Positions 17,445 through 26,821 of a DNA stretch of 45,959 nt are shown one piece after another. The stretch is from Bacteroidales bacterium. GTDB lineage: Bacteria > Bacteroidota > Bacteroidia > Bacteroidales > F082. Made by a program: the position numbers and the translations under genes. The stretch spans positions 1 through 45,959 of the forward strand of contig JACCQN010000028.1 of the NCBI GenBank assembly GCA_015709215.1, read 5' to 3'. Position 1 is the first letter of the stretch. Each line of letters opens with the position of its first letter. The notes under the pieces were generated by a model, which ran no database searches, was not told the DNA's origin, and was given only the letters and a program-made list of their open reading frames with translations.

Positions 17445-18935
17445 TTATTTAGCAATTAATTCGGGTAACACAGCTTTTATATAATTCATTGGATCAATAA
17501 GTTGTTGACCTGCCTGCGCAAAATAATCGTAGGTAAAGCCAACGGTCAGCCCCAGCAAAAGTGTAAAAACGACTGCAATGACTGTCCCAACCCAGGCTGC
17601 CGGCCGAACGCTTTTCACACTTAAATTAGCCGATTCAACCTCAGGCTTCCACATAGCTTCGTTCCATATCTTGACCATTGAAAACAGCGTTAAAATACTC
17701 ACAACCAATGCAACAATGGTTATCGTCCAGTGTGCACCTTCAAAACCTGCATACAACAGAAAGAACTTACCAAAAAACCCTGGCGTTGGCGGTATTCCGG
17801 CAAGTGAAAGTGCTGGTATTAAAAACAAAAACGCTAAAAAGGGTTTTGTTTTGTAAACCCATCCCAGCTTTTTGAGATCATAAGTACCTTTATATAAATA
17901 AATTAAGCCACCAGCCATAAAAGTAGCGGTCTTCGAAAACATATTGTGAACGATAAAAAAGATTGCACCTGCCAGCCCAATCACCGAAAACAATCCGATT
18001 CCCATCAACATATAGCCAATCTGGCTGATGATATGAAACGACAAAATCTTACGAATGTCATAGGACGAAGCAGCCATTAACACTCCAAAAACCATAGTTA
18101 ATCCAGCTACGACAAAAATCACAGGCTGCCAAAAAGGTGCATCAAGTTGCGCAAACAAGCTGTAAAATCTCAGCATCACATACACGCCTACTTTGGTAAG
18201 TGTAGCCCCAAAAAATGCCGTTATAGCAATTGGAGGTGTTGGATAGGAGGCCGGAAGCCAAAAGAAAAAAGGAAATACAGCTGCTTTAATCCCGAAAGCA
18301 ATAAAAAACAACATAATTGCACTGTTCACCAGCGGAGGTATGGCCTCTGAGCGGAGTTTGTAAGCAATATCGGCCATATTCAAAGTCCCTAACTGACTGT
18401 AGAGCAATCCAATAGCAGCCACAAATAGCATCGATCCAATGAGGTTCATCACCAGGTATTTTACAGATGCACGAAGTTGTTGCTTTTCGGCTCCCAGCGT
18501 GATCAAAACAAAAGAAGAAATCACCATCACCTCGAACCAAACATACAGATTAAAGATATCGCCGGTAAGCAAAGATCCATAAACACCTGTTAATAACCCT
18601 TGAAAAAGTACAAAAAGACCACCGCGCTGCCGCACCTGATCAACAAAACCAATGCTGTAGATAATAGCAGCGACGGCAATAAGACTGACAGCAATCAGCA
18701 ATATTGCACTGGTATAATCAGCCACGAAAGTAATGCCATAAGGCGCAGGCCAGCTTCCGGCCTGTGCAACAAGATGTCCTGTTTCGCTAAGGTTAAAAAA
18801 AATCGTAAGTGCGATAATCAATTGTGCTAAAACCGATACAATGCTAAGCCATTGCTGTAGTTTTAGCCGATGCCGGCTTGCGATCAGCAAAATGATCGAT
18901 ATCAAAGGAATTAGTATGGGTAAAAATAGCATCAT
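17445..18935 (-). CDS. mrpD: Mrp Na+/H+ antiporter subunit D (NuoN/NuoM-like)
   Basis: 496-residue polytopic protein of the proton-translocating NuoL/M/N family. The transmembrane Glu135 (VWFEVMVISSF) and Lys217 (FGIKAAVFPFFFWLP) expected for proton transfer are both present. The discontinuous-helix region PASYPTPPIAITAFFGATLTK is typical of MrpD. Its ATG overlaps the mrpC stop by 4 nt. Together with MrpA it forms the two large antiporter-like subunits. Confidence 0.96.
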   Translation of the reverse strand: MMLFLPILIPLISIILLIASRHRLKLQQWLSIVSVLAQLIIALTIFFNLSETGHLVAQAGSWPAPYGITFVADYTSAILLIAVSLIAVAAIIYSIGFVDQVRQRGGLFVLFQGLLTGVYGSLLTGDIFNLYVWFEVMVISSFVLITLGAEKQQLRASVKYLVMNLIGSMLFVAAIGLLYSQLGTLNMADIAYKLRSEAIPPLVNSAIMLFFIAFGIKAAVFPFFFWLPASYPTPPIAITAFFGATLTKVGVYVMLRFYSLFAQLDAPFWQPVIFVVAGLTMVFGVLMAASSYDIRKILSFHIISQIGYMLMGIGLFSVIGLAGAIFFIVHNMFSKTATFMAGGLIYLYKGTYDLKKLGWVYKTKPFLAFLFLIPALSLAGIPPTPGFFGKFFLLYAGFEGAHWTITIVALVVSILTLFSMVKIWNEAMWKPEVESANLSVKSVRPAAWVGTVIAVVFTLLLGLTVGFTYDYFAQAGQQLIDPMNYIKAVLPELIAK

Positions 18936-19282
18936 AACTTTTCAATATCGCTAAGGTCATCCAAATCAACTGTGCCGGTTTCTTTGTAAAAGCGGTAAAT
19001 CAATACCATACTAAAGGCCGCCACTCCAAAACCAATTACCAGTGCAGTCAAAATTAAGGCTTGCGGCAAGGAGTCGCTGGTCATAACGGCACTCTGTGCT
19101 TCAGATGCCATCACAAAGGCAGGGCTTGTTTCGGTTAATCCGCCAGCAAAAAACAACATCAAATTTGTTGCATAGCTCAAAAACAAAATGCCAATCACTA
19201 GTTTCACGATACTCCTGCGCAGCAGCAAATAAACGCTCACCGCATATAAAAACCCAATTAAAAGTGCAATTAACACATTCAT
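18932..19282 (-). CDS. mrpC: Mrp Na+/H+ antiporter subunit C (NuoK-like)
   Basis: 116 residues, three membrane helices, homologous to NuoK. Family features: an N-terminal helix LIALLIGFLYAVSVYLLLRRS, then GILFLSYATNLMLFF, and the third helix PQALILTALVIGFGVAAFS with the ALxLTAIVI-like signature. Overlaps mrpB upstream and mrpD downstream by 4 nt each. Confidence 0.95.
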   Translation of the reverse strand: MNVLIALLIGFLYAVSVYLLLRRSIVKLVIGILFLSYATNLMLFFAGGLTETSPAFVMASEAQSAVMTSDSLPQALILTALVIGFGVAAFSMVLIYRFYKETGTVDLDDLSDIEKL

Positions 19283-19698
19283 ACATCTTCCTCCATCACT
19301 GAAAAAATTACTTTTACCAACATCCCTGCAACCGTAAAATATACCCCCAAATCAAAAAGCAAAGGTGTACCTAACTTCAGCATATAATCACCAAAAGAAA
19401 TACTGGTCCACACTCCCGTCAAAAAATTGTCAGCGCCATTCATCAAGCCTATTGTGCCACTAAAAATCGATAACGATATTCCTAATCCCATAAAGGTTAA
19501 AGGTTTGGCCAGCAAAAGCTGTTTTGCCTGTATCACTCCAAACGCTCCGGCATAGATCACATAAGCCATTCCAGCCATAAGTCCAGCAATAAAACCGCCC
19601 CCGGGCTCATTATGTCCCCTGTATAAAACAACCAAACTCAACACCAGCAAAAACGGCTTGAGATGTGCAGCAGCTATTTTTAATATTTCCGTTTTCAT
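19279..19698 (-). CDS. mrpB: Mrp Na+/H+ antiporter subunit B
   Basis: 139 residues, four hydrophobic segments, carrying the MrpB signature RGHNEPGGGFIAGLMAG and the later block GTPLLFDLGVYFTVAGM. MrpB is homologous to the C-terminal part of some longer MrpA proteins; here it is a separate gene overlapping mrpA by 4 nt. Confidence 0.96.
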   Translation of the reverse strand: MKTEILKIAAAHLKPFLLVLSLVVLYRGHNEPGGGFIAGLMAGMAYVIYAGAFGVIQAKQLLLAKPLTFMGLGISLSIFSGTIGLMNGADNFLTGVWTSISFGDYMLKLGTPLLFDLGVYFTVAGMLVKVIFSVMEEDV

Positions 19699-22007
19699 CT
19701 GCTACTCTTTTTATGGGCATTTAATTTCAAAAGCGAGACAATCCCGATGGCAGCAAGTGCCAGCACAACTATTTCGCCTAAAGTATCCAGTGCCCTGAAA
19801 TCAACCAGAATCACATTGACGATATTCTCACCAAAGGCTTTTGTGTAGCTATTGGCAGCAAAAAAGGCTGATATTTTATCCATCCCTTCAGGGCTGGTGG
19901 TTTGCAAGGCCAGGTAACTCATTACACCGCCAAAGAAAACAGCCACAATTCCATCCCGAATGCGTGCTCCAACACCTGAATAATCAAGGTATTTTGGCAG
20001 ATAATACACCACCATCGCCCCAATTACTACCGTTAGGGTTTCAACCATCACCATTGTAATTGCCAAATCCACACCACTATAAATGATAAAGATGATTGTG
20101 ATGCCAATACCTACAAAACCCGTAGCAATAAGCGCCAGCAAACGACTTTTGGCAGTGATTACAACAACACTTCCGGCAATGATCATAATGGCAGCAAGGA
20201 AAATCAAATAATTCAAAGGACTCTGATGCCAGCTAAAATCCACAGAAAAATCAATTGCATTCGTTGTCAGCAATAAGAGTAATCCCGCCGAAATAAAAAT
20301 TGTCATCAGGTAGAACCGATGGTATCCATGTTGCACAACAGCAGTCTTTTTCTTGGTCAGGCTTAAGAAAACATCAATTCCTGAAAAGAATTTTTGAGAA
20401 AGCTTTGCATTAAAAAAATTGAGGTTCATATAGGAAACCACCTGAATAATCTTCGCTCGAAAAGCAAACATTACAACTCCCAGCAAAACAGTGAGAAAAC
20501 TCAACAATAATATCTCATTAAAGCCATGCCACAGTTTGAGTTTGATAAGCTGCTCAGCGGGAAGGATAGCTTGAAAAGCCGGCCCGAGCAGATCCGCAAC
20601 CTGATTTGGGAAAATTCCAAGTACAAGACTTATCAGCACCAAAACAGCAGGTCCGGTCAAAAGTGAAACATCTGGTTCGTGAGGTGGTTTTTGAAACGCG
20701 ACTGATTTGCCCCAAAACACCTCATAAGCAAACCGAAACGACACAAAAACAGTGAAGGCATTAGCCAGAAAACCCATTATTAAAATAAAATTGCCAGCTT
20801 CTGGAGCATTCAGTTTTGCTTCATACATCAGCTCTTTGCCAATAAAACCTATCATCGGCGGTATTCCCGACATGGAAAGCAAAGCCAGCAAACTAATCAC
20901 TGTGGCAACAGGCATGTAACGACTCAACTGCCCCAACTTTCGAATGTCGCGCGTACCTGTTTTCTTCTCGATATTTCCTGCCATCATAAATAAGGTGGCT
21001 TTGTAAAAGGCATGCACGAGCAAAAACACCAGTGCGGCAGTTATGGAATAAGCAGTAGAGGTGCCTATCAGTAATACCAAAGTACCCAGAGCACTAACTG
21101 TTGTATAAGCCAAAATTTTCTTTAAATCTTGTTGTGCCAATGCAAACCACGCTCCCACAATCATCGTAACGACACCAAAAACCGACAAGGTGTAAATCCA
21201 TAATTCCTGCGATTCCATCACCGGATGTAATCTGGCTAAGAGGTAGATACCAGCTTTTACCATGGTAGCCGAATGCAGGAAGGCACTCACTGGCGAGGGA
21301 GCTTGCATGGCACCAGGAAGCCAAAAATGAAAGGGGAAGATAGCTGATTTTGTAAAAGCTCCGATCAAAATCAGGATCGTTGCCGGAATAAAAAGTTTGC
21401 TTTCAAGGAAAAGCTCAGGCGTATTGATTACCGCATCAAAACCAAAATCTCCGTAGGGTAACGACATCATTATCAGGCCTGCCAGTAAGGCCAAACCTCC
21501 AAGACCTGTGATCAAGAGAGCTTGCAAAGCAGCTTCGCGGGCGGCAGATTTTTCGTGTTTAAACCCAATCAAAACAAATGAACTTACACTTGTAAATTCC
21601 CAAAACATAAAGAGTAAAATCCAATCACTAGCGGTCACCAAACCCAACATACTGGCCATAAAAAATACCAAATAGCCAAAAAATCTATTGGTTTTTTGGT
21701 AGCTGCGCATGTAGTAACCTGCATAAATCAGAATCAAGGCCCCAATTCCTGTCACCAACAACGCAAAAAGCAATGACAAACCATCCAGCTCAAACGAGAA
21801 ATTTATTCCCATGGCAGCAAGCCAGGGATAGGATTCTGAAATTGAAACGCCCTGAACAACAGCAGGAATTTTACTTAAAAACCAAACAAATAAACCAGCT
21901 GGCACGAGACTAAGCAACCAACCCGATAGCTTTGGAAACCGCTGGTTGACAAAAGGGGCTATAGCAGCCAAACCAAAAAGCATGAAAATACTTAATACAA
22001 TATTCAT
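19695..22007 (-). CDS. mrpA: Mrp Na+/H+ antiporter subunit A (NuoL-like)
   Basis: 770 residues, the usual length for MrpA. The first 500 or so residues are NuoL-like, with proton-path residues Glu137 (FMFWEFTSVSSF) and Lys220 (GAFTKSAIFPFHFWLPGAM). The C-terminal 200 residues are the MrpA-specific extension with several more helices (LAITMVMVETLTVVIGAMVVYYLP) and the block NVILVDFRALDTLGEI, which marks the MrpA C-terminal domain. First gene of mrpABCDEFG. The complex exchanges cytoplasmic Na+ (or K+) for protons and supports pH and salt homeostasis. No clear -7 element was seen in the 51-nt gap upstream, so the operon promoter may lie inside the patatin gene. Confidence 0.97.
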   Translation of the reverse strand: MNIVLSIFMLFGLAAIAPFVNQRFPKLSGWLLSLVPAGLFVWFLSKIPAVVQGVSISESYPWLAAMGINFSFELDGLSLLFALLVTGIGALILIYAGYYMRSYQKTNRFFGYLVFFMASMLGLVTASDWILLFMFWEFTSVSSFVLIGFKHEKSAAREAALQALLITGLGGLALLAGLIMMSLPYGDFGFDAVINTPELFLESKLFIPATILILIGAFTKSAIFPFHFWLPGAMQAPSPVSAFLHSATMVKAGIYLLARLHPVMESQELWIYTLSVFGVVTMIVGAWFALAQQDLKKILAYTTVSALGTLVLLIGTSTAYSITAALVFLLVHAFYKATLFMMAGNIEKKTGTRDIRKLGQLSRYMPVATVISLLALLSMSGIPPMIGFIGKELMYEAKLNAPEAGNFILIMGFLANAFTVFVSFRFAYEVFWGKSVAFQKPPHEPDVSLLTGPAVLVLISLVLGIFPNQVADLLGPAFQAILPAEQLIKLKLWHGFNEILLLSFLTVLLGVVMFAFRAKIIQVVSYMNLNFFNAKLSQKFFSGIDVFLSLTKKKTAVVQHGYHRFYLMTIFISAGLLLLLTTNAIDFSVDFSWHQSPLNYLIFLAAIMIIAGSVVVITAKSRLLALIATGFVGIGITIIFIIYSGVDLAITMVMVETLTVVIGAMVVYYLPKYLDYSGVGARIRDGIVAVFFGGVMSYLALQTTSPEGMDKISAFFAANSYTKAFGENIVNVILVDFRALDTLGEIVVLALAAIGIVSLLKLNAHKKSSR

Positions 22008-22058
22008 GTTATTTGTCGATTAGCTTATTAACAACCTTTTTGGGCATTAGTTTGAAGA

Positions 22059-24350
22059 TTAGTCAAAATTTGAGCGATTAAACAGCAGGTAACCAAAATT
22101 AATCACGAATAAAAACTTGTTATCCTCGCGATCATAAAAGTTCACTGCAGCACTCAAAGGCCCAAGAGGTGTATTCACTACAACCCTTCCTGAAAACAAA
22201 AATGATGCATTCGGAAATCTCAACCCTAAAACTGGTTTTTCATTAATCTCTTGGTTAATAATACGTTCGTAAGGCTGAAAAACATACGCTTCAGCCCGTA
22301 AATCAAGATTTCGCAATGGATTGTAGATAAACTTCAACCCACCTCCCACATAATTAAAAGCTCTGTAACGTTCCAAAAACAGCGTTTTCATCTCATTCAC
22401 AGGTTCAAATACAGGAGAAGCCAAAACCGTTGCTGTATAATTACTTTGTAATGGTTGATCTGAAAGAACCGCTTCGCCTAAAAAACCAAAAGTAAACTGT
22501 CCTGTATGGGCAAAAAAGTTATCGTAATGCACTTTAAATCTATAATAAGCCTGATTTTCGCTGAAGATTAACGCCCTGTTTAAATTTGATCCCGGCCTGT
22601 TAGTTTGTTTGCCGGTAAAATAAGCCAATTCCACAAACCAACGCATTCCGGCATTTGCTAAGTATTTTTTGTTCAACGAATTATAATACACTCCCAATTT
22701 CGGTTTCAGAAAATCAAACTGACTGATATCAGCAGTATCATTCCTACTAAAATTATTAGACTGATAATAGTCGAAGCCCCTTCGGCCTCCGGCCATTCCC
22801 AGAGCCACCTTCAAATTATTACCCATGCTATGCCCAATTTCGATGGATAAGCCGGATTCGTTTTCAATGATAAATGCCGGGGTTGGATCCTCAAAAAAAT
22901 ATGTGCTATTTTTGAAATAATCCTTTCGGGATAACTGCCCGCGAAACTGAGCAAAAAAAGGCTGCGCACCCGGCAAATCATAGCGTACAACACCCTGTAC
23001 AGAGGAATAAAACCTTCCAAAATAAGCATTTACACCATAACGACTTCCAATGCTGGAAAGTTTACGATACGACAAACCCACAAAAGCCTGATTCGTAGCA
23101 GAAGAAGAAATGTTTCCACCAATCTCAGCTAAAAAAGGCTCTGATAAAGTTACATCAAGTAGTAAATTAAATTGCTGATTAATTGTATCATATACCATCT
23201 GCGGAAAAATATAACTTATTTTGTCATCTGCCAAAAGATTAAAATAGTTAGCCTTCAACTCACTGATGCTACTGATGGCATTATTGTAATTTAACTTTCG
23301 ATGGATATAGTGTGCCTGAGTAGGCTTAACACCCCTTACAATTATAGAATCAAATTGCAAAGCTGGAAGTTTTTGTTGAAAAGAATTCCTGTGTTCTTTA
23401 AGCAAGACGGTATCTGCCTTCCGGTTGATGCGGGCTTTTATTAGAGGAATACTTCTCAGCGCTGCCTGATAACCGCTATCAATAAACATTTGTACGCGTG
23501 CAAAATCGAGTATTCCGGCAGGACCAACCAACGAACGAATCAGCACTCCATCTTCATCGGGCAGGGTAAGATCAGCCTTGCGCATAAGCATATTTTGCAA
23601 TTGCGAAATCACATCATTATCTCGTGGTGCATCATAATTACCAGCTGCAACACTACCAATAATCAAATCAGGATCAAATTCTTTTCGGGCAATATCAGTT
23701 GGAAAATTATTAAACATCCCTCCGTCAAAAAGTAAACGATCATCAATGCGCAACGGCTTGATTAACAAAGGAAATGTTGCAGAAGCCCGTATTGCAGAGC
23801 CCAATTGTCCATTTCTTAGCACCACCAAAACTGAAGAATCCACATCTGAAGCTACGCATCTGAAGGGCACAAATAAACTGTCAAAATCATACCCAGATGC
23901 AGCTGAAGCTTTGCTAAACAGCTCCATTACAGCATAATCCATTAGGTAGGGAGAAATTAAACTTGATGGCAAACCCGAAACAAAAGGCTTCTTGATACTA
24001 AAAGGAAATGTGATCCAGGAAGGGTTTGGGTCTTCGAGGCGATAATTAAAAAAACGCTCGTCGATAGTACCGGTTACCCAATATCGGAACTCTTCACTTT
24101 TGACCAGTGCTTCAATCTCATCCGGAGAATAACCTGAGGCATACAGGCCTCCAACAATGGCTCCCATCGAATTACCTACAATATAATCAATGGGAATCTC
24201 ATATTCTTCAAGGGCTTTGAGCACACCAACATGGCTTAAACCTTTGGCACCGCCCCCACTCAACACCAACGCAACATCCTGTGCCTGTATCTTAACAACC
24301 AGGCTTAGCAAAAAAATGCTAATGAAAGCTGTTTTTCGAAGTATAATCAT
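22059..24350 (-). CDS. Patatin-like phospholipase fused to POTRA and Omp85-type barrel
   Basis: 763 residues from the ATG at 24350 (a TTG 27 nt upstream is in frame but gives no better signal peptide). Signal peptide MIILRKTAFISIFLLSL..., then a patatin domain (about 25-310): oxyanion loop GGGAKG at 32-37, nucleophile Ser61 in GNSMG, and Asp209 in DGG, so the catalytic dyad is complete. A POTRA-like segment follows (about 345-425; FDSIIVRGVKPTQAHYI), then a beta-barrel ending with an aromatic C-terminus (LLFNRSNFD). This order is that of type Vd autotransporters such as PlpD, which display or release a phospholipase A. Whether this one is released or stays attached cannot be told. Confidence 0.92.
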   Translation of the reverse strand: MIILRKTAFISIFLLSLVVKIQAQDVALVLSGGGAKGLSHVGVLKALEEYEIPIDYIVGNSMGAIVGGLYASGYSPDEIEALVKSEEFRYWVTGTIDERFFNYRLEDPNPSWITFPFSIKKPFVSGLPSSLISPYLMDYAVMELFSKASAASGYDFDSLFVPFRCVASDVDSSVLVVLRNGQLGSAIRASATFPLLIKPLRIDDRLLFDGGMFNNFPTDIARKEFDPDLIIGSVAAGNYDAPRDNDVISQLQNMLMRKADLTLPDEDGVLIRSLVGPAGILDFARVQMFIDSGYQAALRSIPLIKARINRKADTVLLKEHRNSFQQKLPALQFDSIIVRGVKPTQAHYIHRKLNYNNAISSISELKANYFNLLADDKISYIFPQMVYDTINQQFNLLLDVTLSEPFLAEIGGNISSSATNQAFVGLSYRKLSSIGSRYGVNAYFGRFYSSVQGVVRYDLPGAQPFFAQFRGQLSRKDYFKNSTYFFEDPTPAFIIENESGLSIEIGHSMGNNLKVALGMAGGRRGFDYYQSNNFSRNDTADISQFDFLKPKLGVYYNSLNKKYLANAGMRWFVELAYFTGKQTNRPGSNLNRALIFSENQAYYRFKVHYDNFFAHTGQFTFGFLGEAVLSDQPLQSNYTATVLASPVFEPVNEMKTLFLERYRAFNYVGGGLKFIYNPLRNLDLRAEAYVFQPYERIINQEINEKPVLGLRFPNASFLFSGRVVVNTPLGPLSAAVNFYDREDNKFLFVINFGYLLFNRSNFD

Positions 24351-24402
24351 GGTCAGAAAACTGTTGCGAAAATACAATTATCCATATTATCATTCGAATA
24401 GC

Positions 24403-24446
24403 TTTTATAAAAAATCCGTTAAAACCACTTGGTCATAACGGATTTT
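24403..24446 (-). terminator. Intrinsic terminator of the trans-sulfuration gene
   Basis: Perfect 11-bp stem AAAATCCGTTA / TAACGGATTTT (24411-24421 and 24436-24446) with a small inner ACC/GGT pair. On the minus strand it is followed by a T-run and lies 20 nt after the stop of the PLP enzyme gene. Confidence 0.85.
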
Positions 24447-24465
24447 GTCAAAATTTTGGTACTAA

Positions 24466-25647
24466 TTACACCTGATCAAGCGCCTGATCGAGGTCGGCAA
24501 TAATATCTTCAACATTTTCGATACCAACAGACAAACGGACAAGCCCATCAGTGATACCCGCTATTTCTTTAGCTTCTTTACTCAATTTGGAATGTGTCAT
24601 ACTGGCAGGATGCTGAATCAGTGTTTCAATGCCTCCAAGCGATACTGCGAGCAGGGCAAGTTTTACGTGATTCATCATTTTTTTACCAGCCTCAAAACCA
24701 CCTTTCAAGCCAAAGCTAATCATAGCACCTGGGCCTTTCATCTGCTTTTTAGCTAAAGCAAATTGCGGATGCGATGGCAATCCAGGAAACAAAATCCATT
24801 CTACCTTAGGATGTTGCTCTAAAAACTCAGCCACTTTTTGAGCATTTTCCTGAGCACGATCGATGCGAATACCCAGAGTCTTCAGGCCGCGACGTGTGAG
24901 CCATGCCTGATGTGGATCCATGTTAAAGCCCATATTTACCATCAAAGCACGCATCTGTTTGTAGTGCGATTCCGTTTTGGGAATCACCATACCGGCAACG
25001 ATATCAGCATGGCCGTTAATGAATTTTGTCATGGAATGTAATACAATATCAGCGCCCAAATCGAGTGGCTTTTGCAGGTAAGGACTACAGAAAGTATTAT
25101 CCACACAAACCGGAATGTTGTGTTCGTGAGCAAGCTTACTTATTGCCTCGATATCTGTAAGACCAATTGTAGGATTAGCCGGAGTCTCAAGGAAAATCAA
25201 AGAGGTATTTGGTTTAATGGCTTTACGAACATTTTCAACATTGGTGGCATCAATAAAAGATGATTCAACGCCAAATTTGGGATAAAGGCTTTCCATGATG
25301 GCACGCGAAGGGCCGTAAAGTGAGTTATGAGCAACCAGATGTTTGCCAGCGCCCAGGAAAGCCAGATACACAATGTTTACTGCTGCCATACCAGAGCTAG
25401 TTGCAATACCTCCATAACCGCTTTCGAGGTTGGCTACTGCGTTTTCGAGTTCGTTGATGGTAGGATTGCCAATGCGGGTATAAATATATCCATCCTCCTC
25501 GCCGGAGAAACACTTGGCGCCATGTTCAGCGCTTTCGAATTTAAATGTTGATGTTTGGTAAATCGGCGTTACCGCACTACCCAGAGGATCCTCAAAACCT
25601 CCGGCATGTACTGCCCGGGAGTTGAATCCCAAACTTTCGTCTTGCAT
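24466..25647 (-). CDS. Trans-sulfuration PLP enzyme (methionine gamma-lyase / cystathionine gamma-synthase family)
   Basis: 393 residues, Cys/Met metabolism PLP-dependent family, cytoplasmic. PLP Lys208 in HSMTKFINGHAD, Asp183 (CVDNTF) facing the pyridine nitrogen, and phosphate/tetramer residues Tyr57 and Arg59 in YTRIGNPT. Tyr111 (LYGPSRA) is the stacking residue. In Pseudomonas methionine gamma-lyase the LYG is followed by a catalytic Cys; here it is Pro113, so a lyase on methionine is not assured, and cystathionine gamma-synthase, cystathionine gamma-lyase or O-acetylhomoserine sulfhydrylase activity remains possible. Bracketed by terminators on both sides, hence a single-gene unit. No SAM riboswitch fits in the 75-nt upstream gap. 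Confidence 0.9.
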   Translation of the reverse strand: MQDESLGFNSRAVHAGGFEDPLGSAVTPIYQTSTFKFESAEHGAKCFSGEEDGYIYTRIGNPTINELENAVANLESGYGGIATSSGMAAVNIVYLAFLGAGKHLVAHNSLYGPSRAIMESLYPKFGVESSFIDATNVENVRKAIKPNTSLIFLETPANPTIGLTDIEAISKLAHEHNIPVCVDNTFCSPYLQKPLDLGADIVLHSMTKFINGHADIVAGMVIPKTESHYKQMRALMVNMGFNMDPHQAWLTRRGLKTLGIRIDRAQENAQKVAEFLEQHPKVEWILFPGLPSHPQFALAKKQMKGPGAMISFGLKGGFEAGKKMMNHVKLALLAVSLGGIETLIQHPASMTHSKLSKEAKEIAGITDGLVRLSVGIENVEDIIADLDQALDQV

Positions 25648-25681
25648 GATAAATTTGATTTAAAAATTAATTAAACGAAAC

Positions 25682-25706
25682 AAAAAACCGGCTTTTGCCG
25701 GTTTTT
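25682..25706 (-). terminator. Intrinsic terminator of the ferritin-like gene
   Basis: AAAAACCGGC-TTTT-GCCGGTTTTT, a perfect 10-bp stem with T-run in either direction, 17 nt beyond the stop of the ferritin-like gene on the minus strand. Confidence 0.9.
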
Positions 25707-25722
25707 GAAGTCATAGTTAGCC

Positions 25723-26229
25723 TTAAAATGGCCAGAATTGATTATCGTTCCAGATTTGCTCTTTCAGGTCTTCACTTAAACGATGTAACAGGCGATGGTG
25801 TGTTTTTTCCCAGTCGGCCAGCATTTGATACATCTCTTTCTCATTGGGATCGGTGGCAGCATTGGCACGTTCGGTATATACTTCAATGGCTTTGTTTTCG
25901 AAGTCGATAGCGGCCGAAATAGCCGCAGCCTCAAAACTGGCTGCGGAGATTTCATTTTTCACTTTTTCGGATAAAATGCGTTCCACATCGGTTTCGTTTA
26001 CATCCTTGTGTAACTCGTTTTGTAGAAAGTCGTGATTGGTTTCGTAATGTTTAAATTGTTTTGAAAGAAATTCGATATGGGCATTTTCTTCCTCGGCCAT
26101 CGTTTCAAAAATCTGTTTGACGGATTTACTTTCGGTTTGACGTGCCACTTGCGTGTAGAATGCTTTCCCGTTGCGCTCCAGCAATATTGCGGTTTTCAGG
26201 ATGTCGATTGTGCTTTTACTGTTTTCCAT
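25723..26229 (-). CDS. Ferritin-like diiron protein (rubrerythrin-type helical bundle)
   Basis: 168 residues, predicted four-helix bundle. Two copies of the diiron half-site are visible: Glu18 (LLERNGKAFY) with Glu48-x-x-His51 (EENAH), and Glu111 (DFENKAIEVY) with Glu141-x-x-His144 (EKTHH). This is the pattern of rubrerythrin/YciE-like ferritin domains. The C-terminal rubredoxin domain of true rubrerythrins is absent; the protein ends NDNQFWPF. A role in peroxide reduction or iron handling is inferred from the family. Has its own promoter and terminator. Confidence 0.87.
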   Translation of the reverse strand: MENSKSTIDILKTAILLERNGKAFYTQVARQTESKSVKQIFETMAEEENAHIEFLSKQFKHYETNHDFLQNELHKDVNETDVERILSEKVKNEISAASFEAAAISAAIDFENKAIEVYTERANAATDPNEKEMYQMLADWEKTHHRLLHRLSEDLKEQIWNDNQFWPF

Positions 26230-26262
26230 GAGTTTTGCGTTTTAATGGTATTTCTTTGGCAT

Positions 26263-26270
26263 CAAAGGTA
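26263..26270 (-). promoter_or_regulatory. -7 promoter element of the ferritin-like gene
   Basis: Minus-strand TACCTTTG matches TAnnTTTG; a TTTG on the same strand at 26294-26297 lies 23 nt upstream as a possible -33. The 5' leader would be about 28 nt. The site is within 100 bp of the oppositely directed aroQ promoter. Confidence 0.6.
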
Positions 26271-26328
26271 AAAATTTTTGTATAAAAATGATGCAAATTG
26301 CTTTCTAAATAGCGTTTAAATTGCAAGA

Positions 26329-26362
26329 TTGCTTTCTCAAAAAATCTTTAGCAGTATCTTTG
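26329..26362 (+). promoter_or_regulatory. Promoter of aroQ
   Basis: TATCTTTG at 26355-26362 is an exact -7 match, with TTG at 26329-26331 as a possible -33. Transcription would start near 26369, about 12 nt before the ATG at 26381, so the in-frame TTG at 26321 cannot be the start. Confidence 0.65.
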
Positions 26363-26380
26363 TGTATTAATTATCCAAGT

Positions 26381-26821
26381 ATGCATATTCTCATCCTCAA
26401 TGGCCCCAATCTGAACCTGATCGGTAAACGCGAACCGGATATTTACGGCCACAAGACTTACGAACAACTCATGACTGAACTCACGGCAGCTTTTCCTGAA
26501 GTTCAACTCACTTATCTTCAGTCGAATATCGAAGGAGAGCTGATTACTATGCTGCAACAGGCGGATGAATCAAATGAGGCTGTAGTTTTTAATCCAGGTG
26601 GTTACAGCCACACCTCAGTAGCCCTTGCTGATACAATTAAAGCTATTTCCATTCCCGTTGTTGAGGTGCATTTGAGTAATATTTTCGCCCGGGAGAGTTA
26701 TCGGCAACAATCCCTCACTGGTGCAGCAAGTGCTGGAAGCATCTCAGGTTTTGGAATGGAAGGATATCGGTTGGCGCTTCAGTTTTTAATCAGGAAAAAT
26801 CAGCAGGATCAAGGTCGGTAA
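26381..26821 (+). CDS. aroQ: Type II 3-dehydroquinate dehydratase
   Basis: Third step of the shikimate pathway: 3-dehydroquinate to 3-dehydroshikimate, as a dodecamer. 146 residues with all signatures: ILNGPNLNLIGKREPDIYG (Arg17 and Tyr22 of the lid), QSNIEGEL, FNPGGYSHTSVAL (catalytic Asn/His) and VEVHLSNIFARE. Start chosen at the ATG at 26381, which fits the family N-terminus MHILILNGPN and lies just after the promoter. The 3' end overlaps the opposite-strand glycosyltransferase gene by 32 nt. Confidence 0.96.
   Translation: MHILILNGPNLNLIGKREPDIYGHKTYEQLMTELTAAFPEVQLTYLQSNIEGELITMLQQADESNEAVVFNPGGYSHTSVALADTIKAISIPVVEVHLSNIFARESYRQQSLTGAASAGSISGFGMEGYRLALQFLIRKNQQDQGR

Noticed and set aside
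25648-25722. Riboswitch upstream of the trans-sulfuration gene
   Set aside because: Only 75 nt are available and they hold the neighbouring gene's terminator; no SAM-type core is seen.
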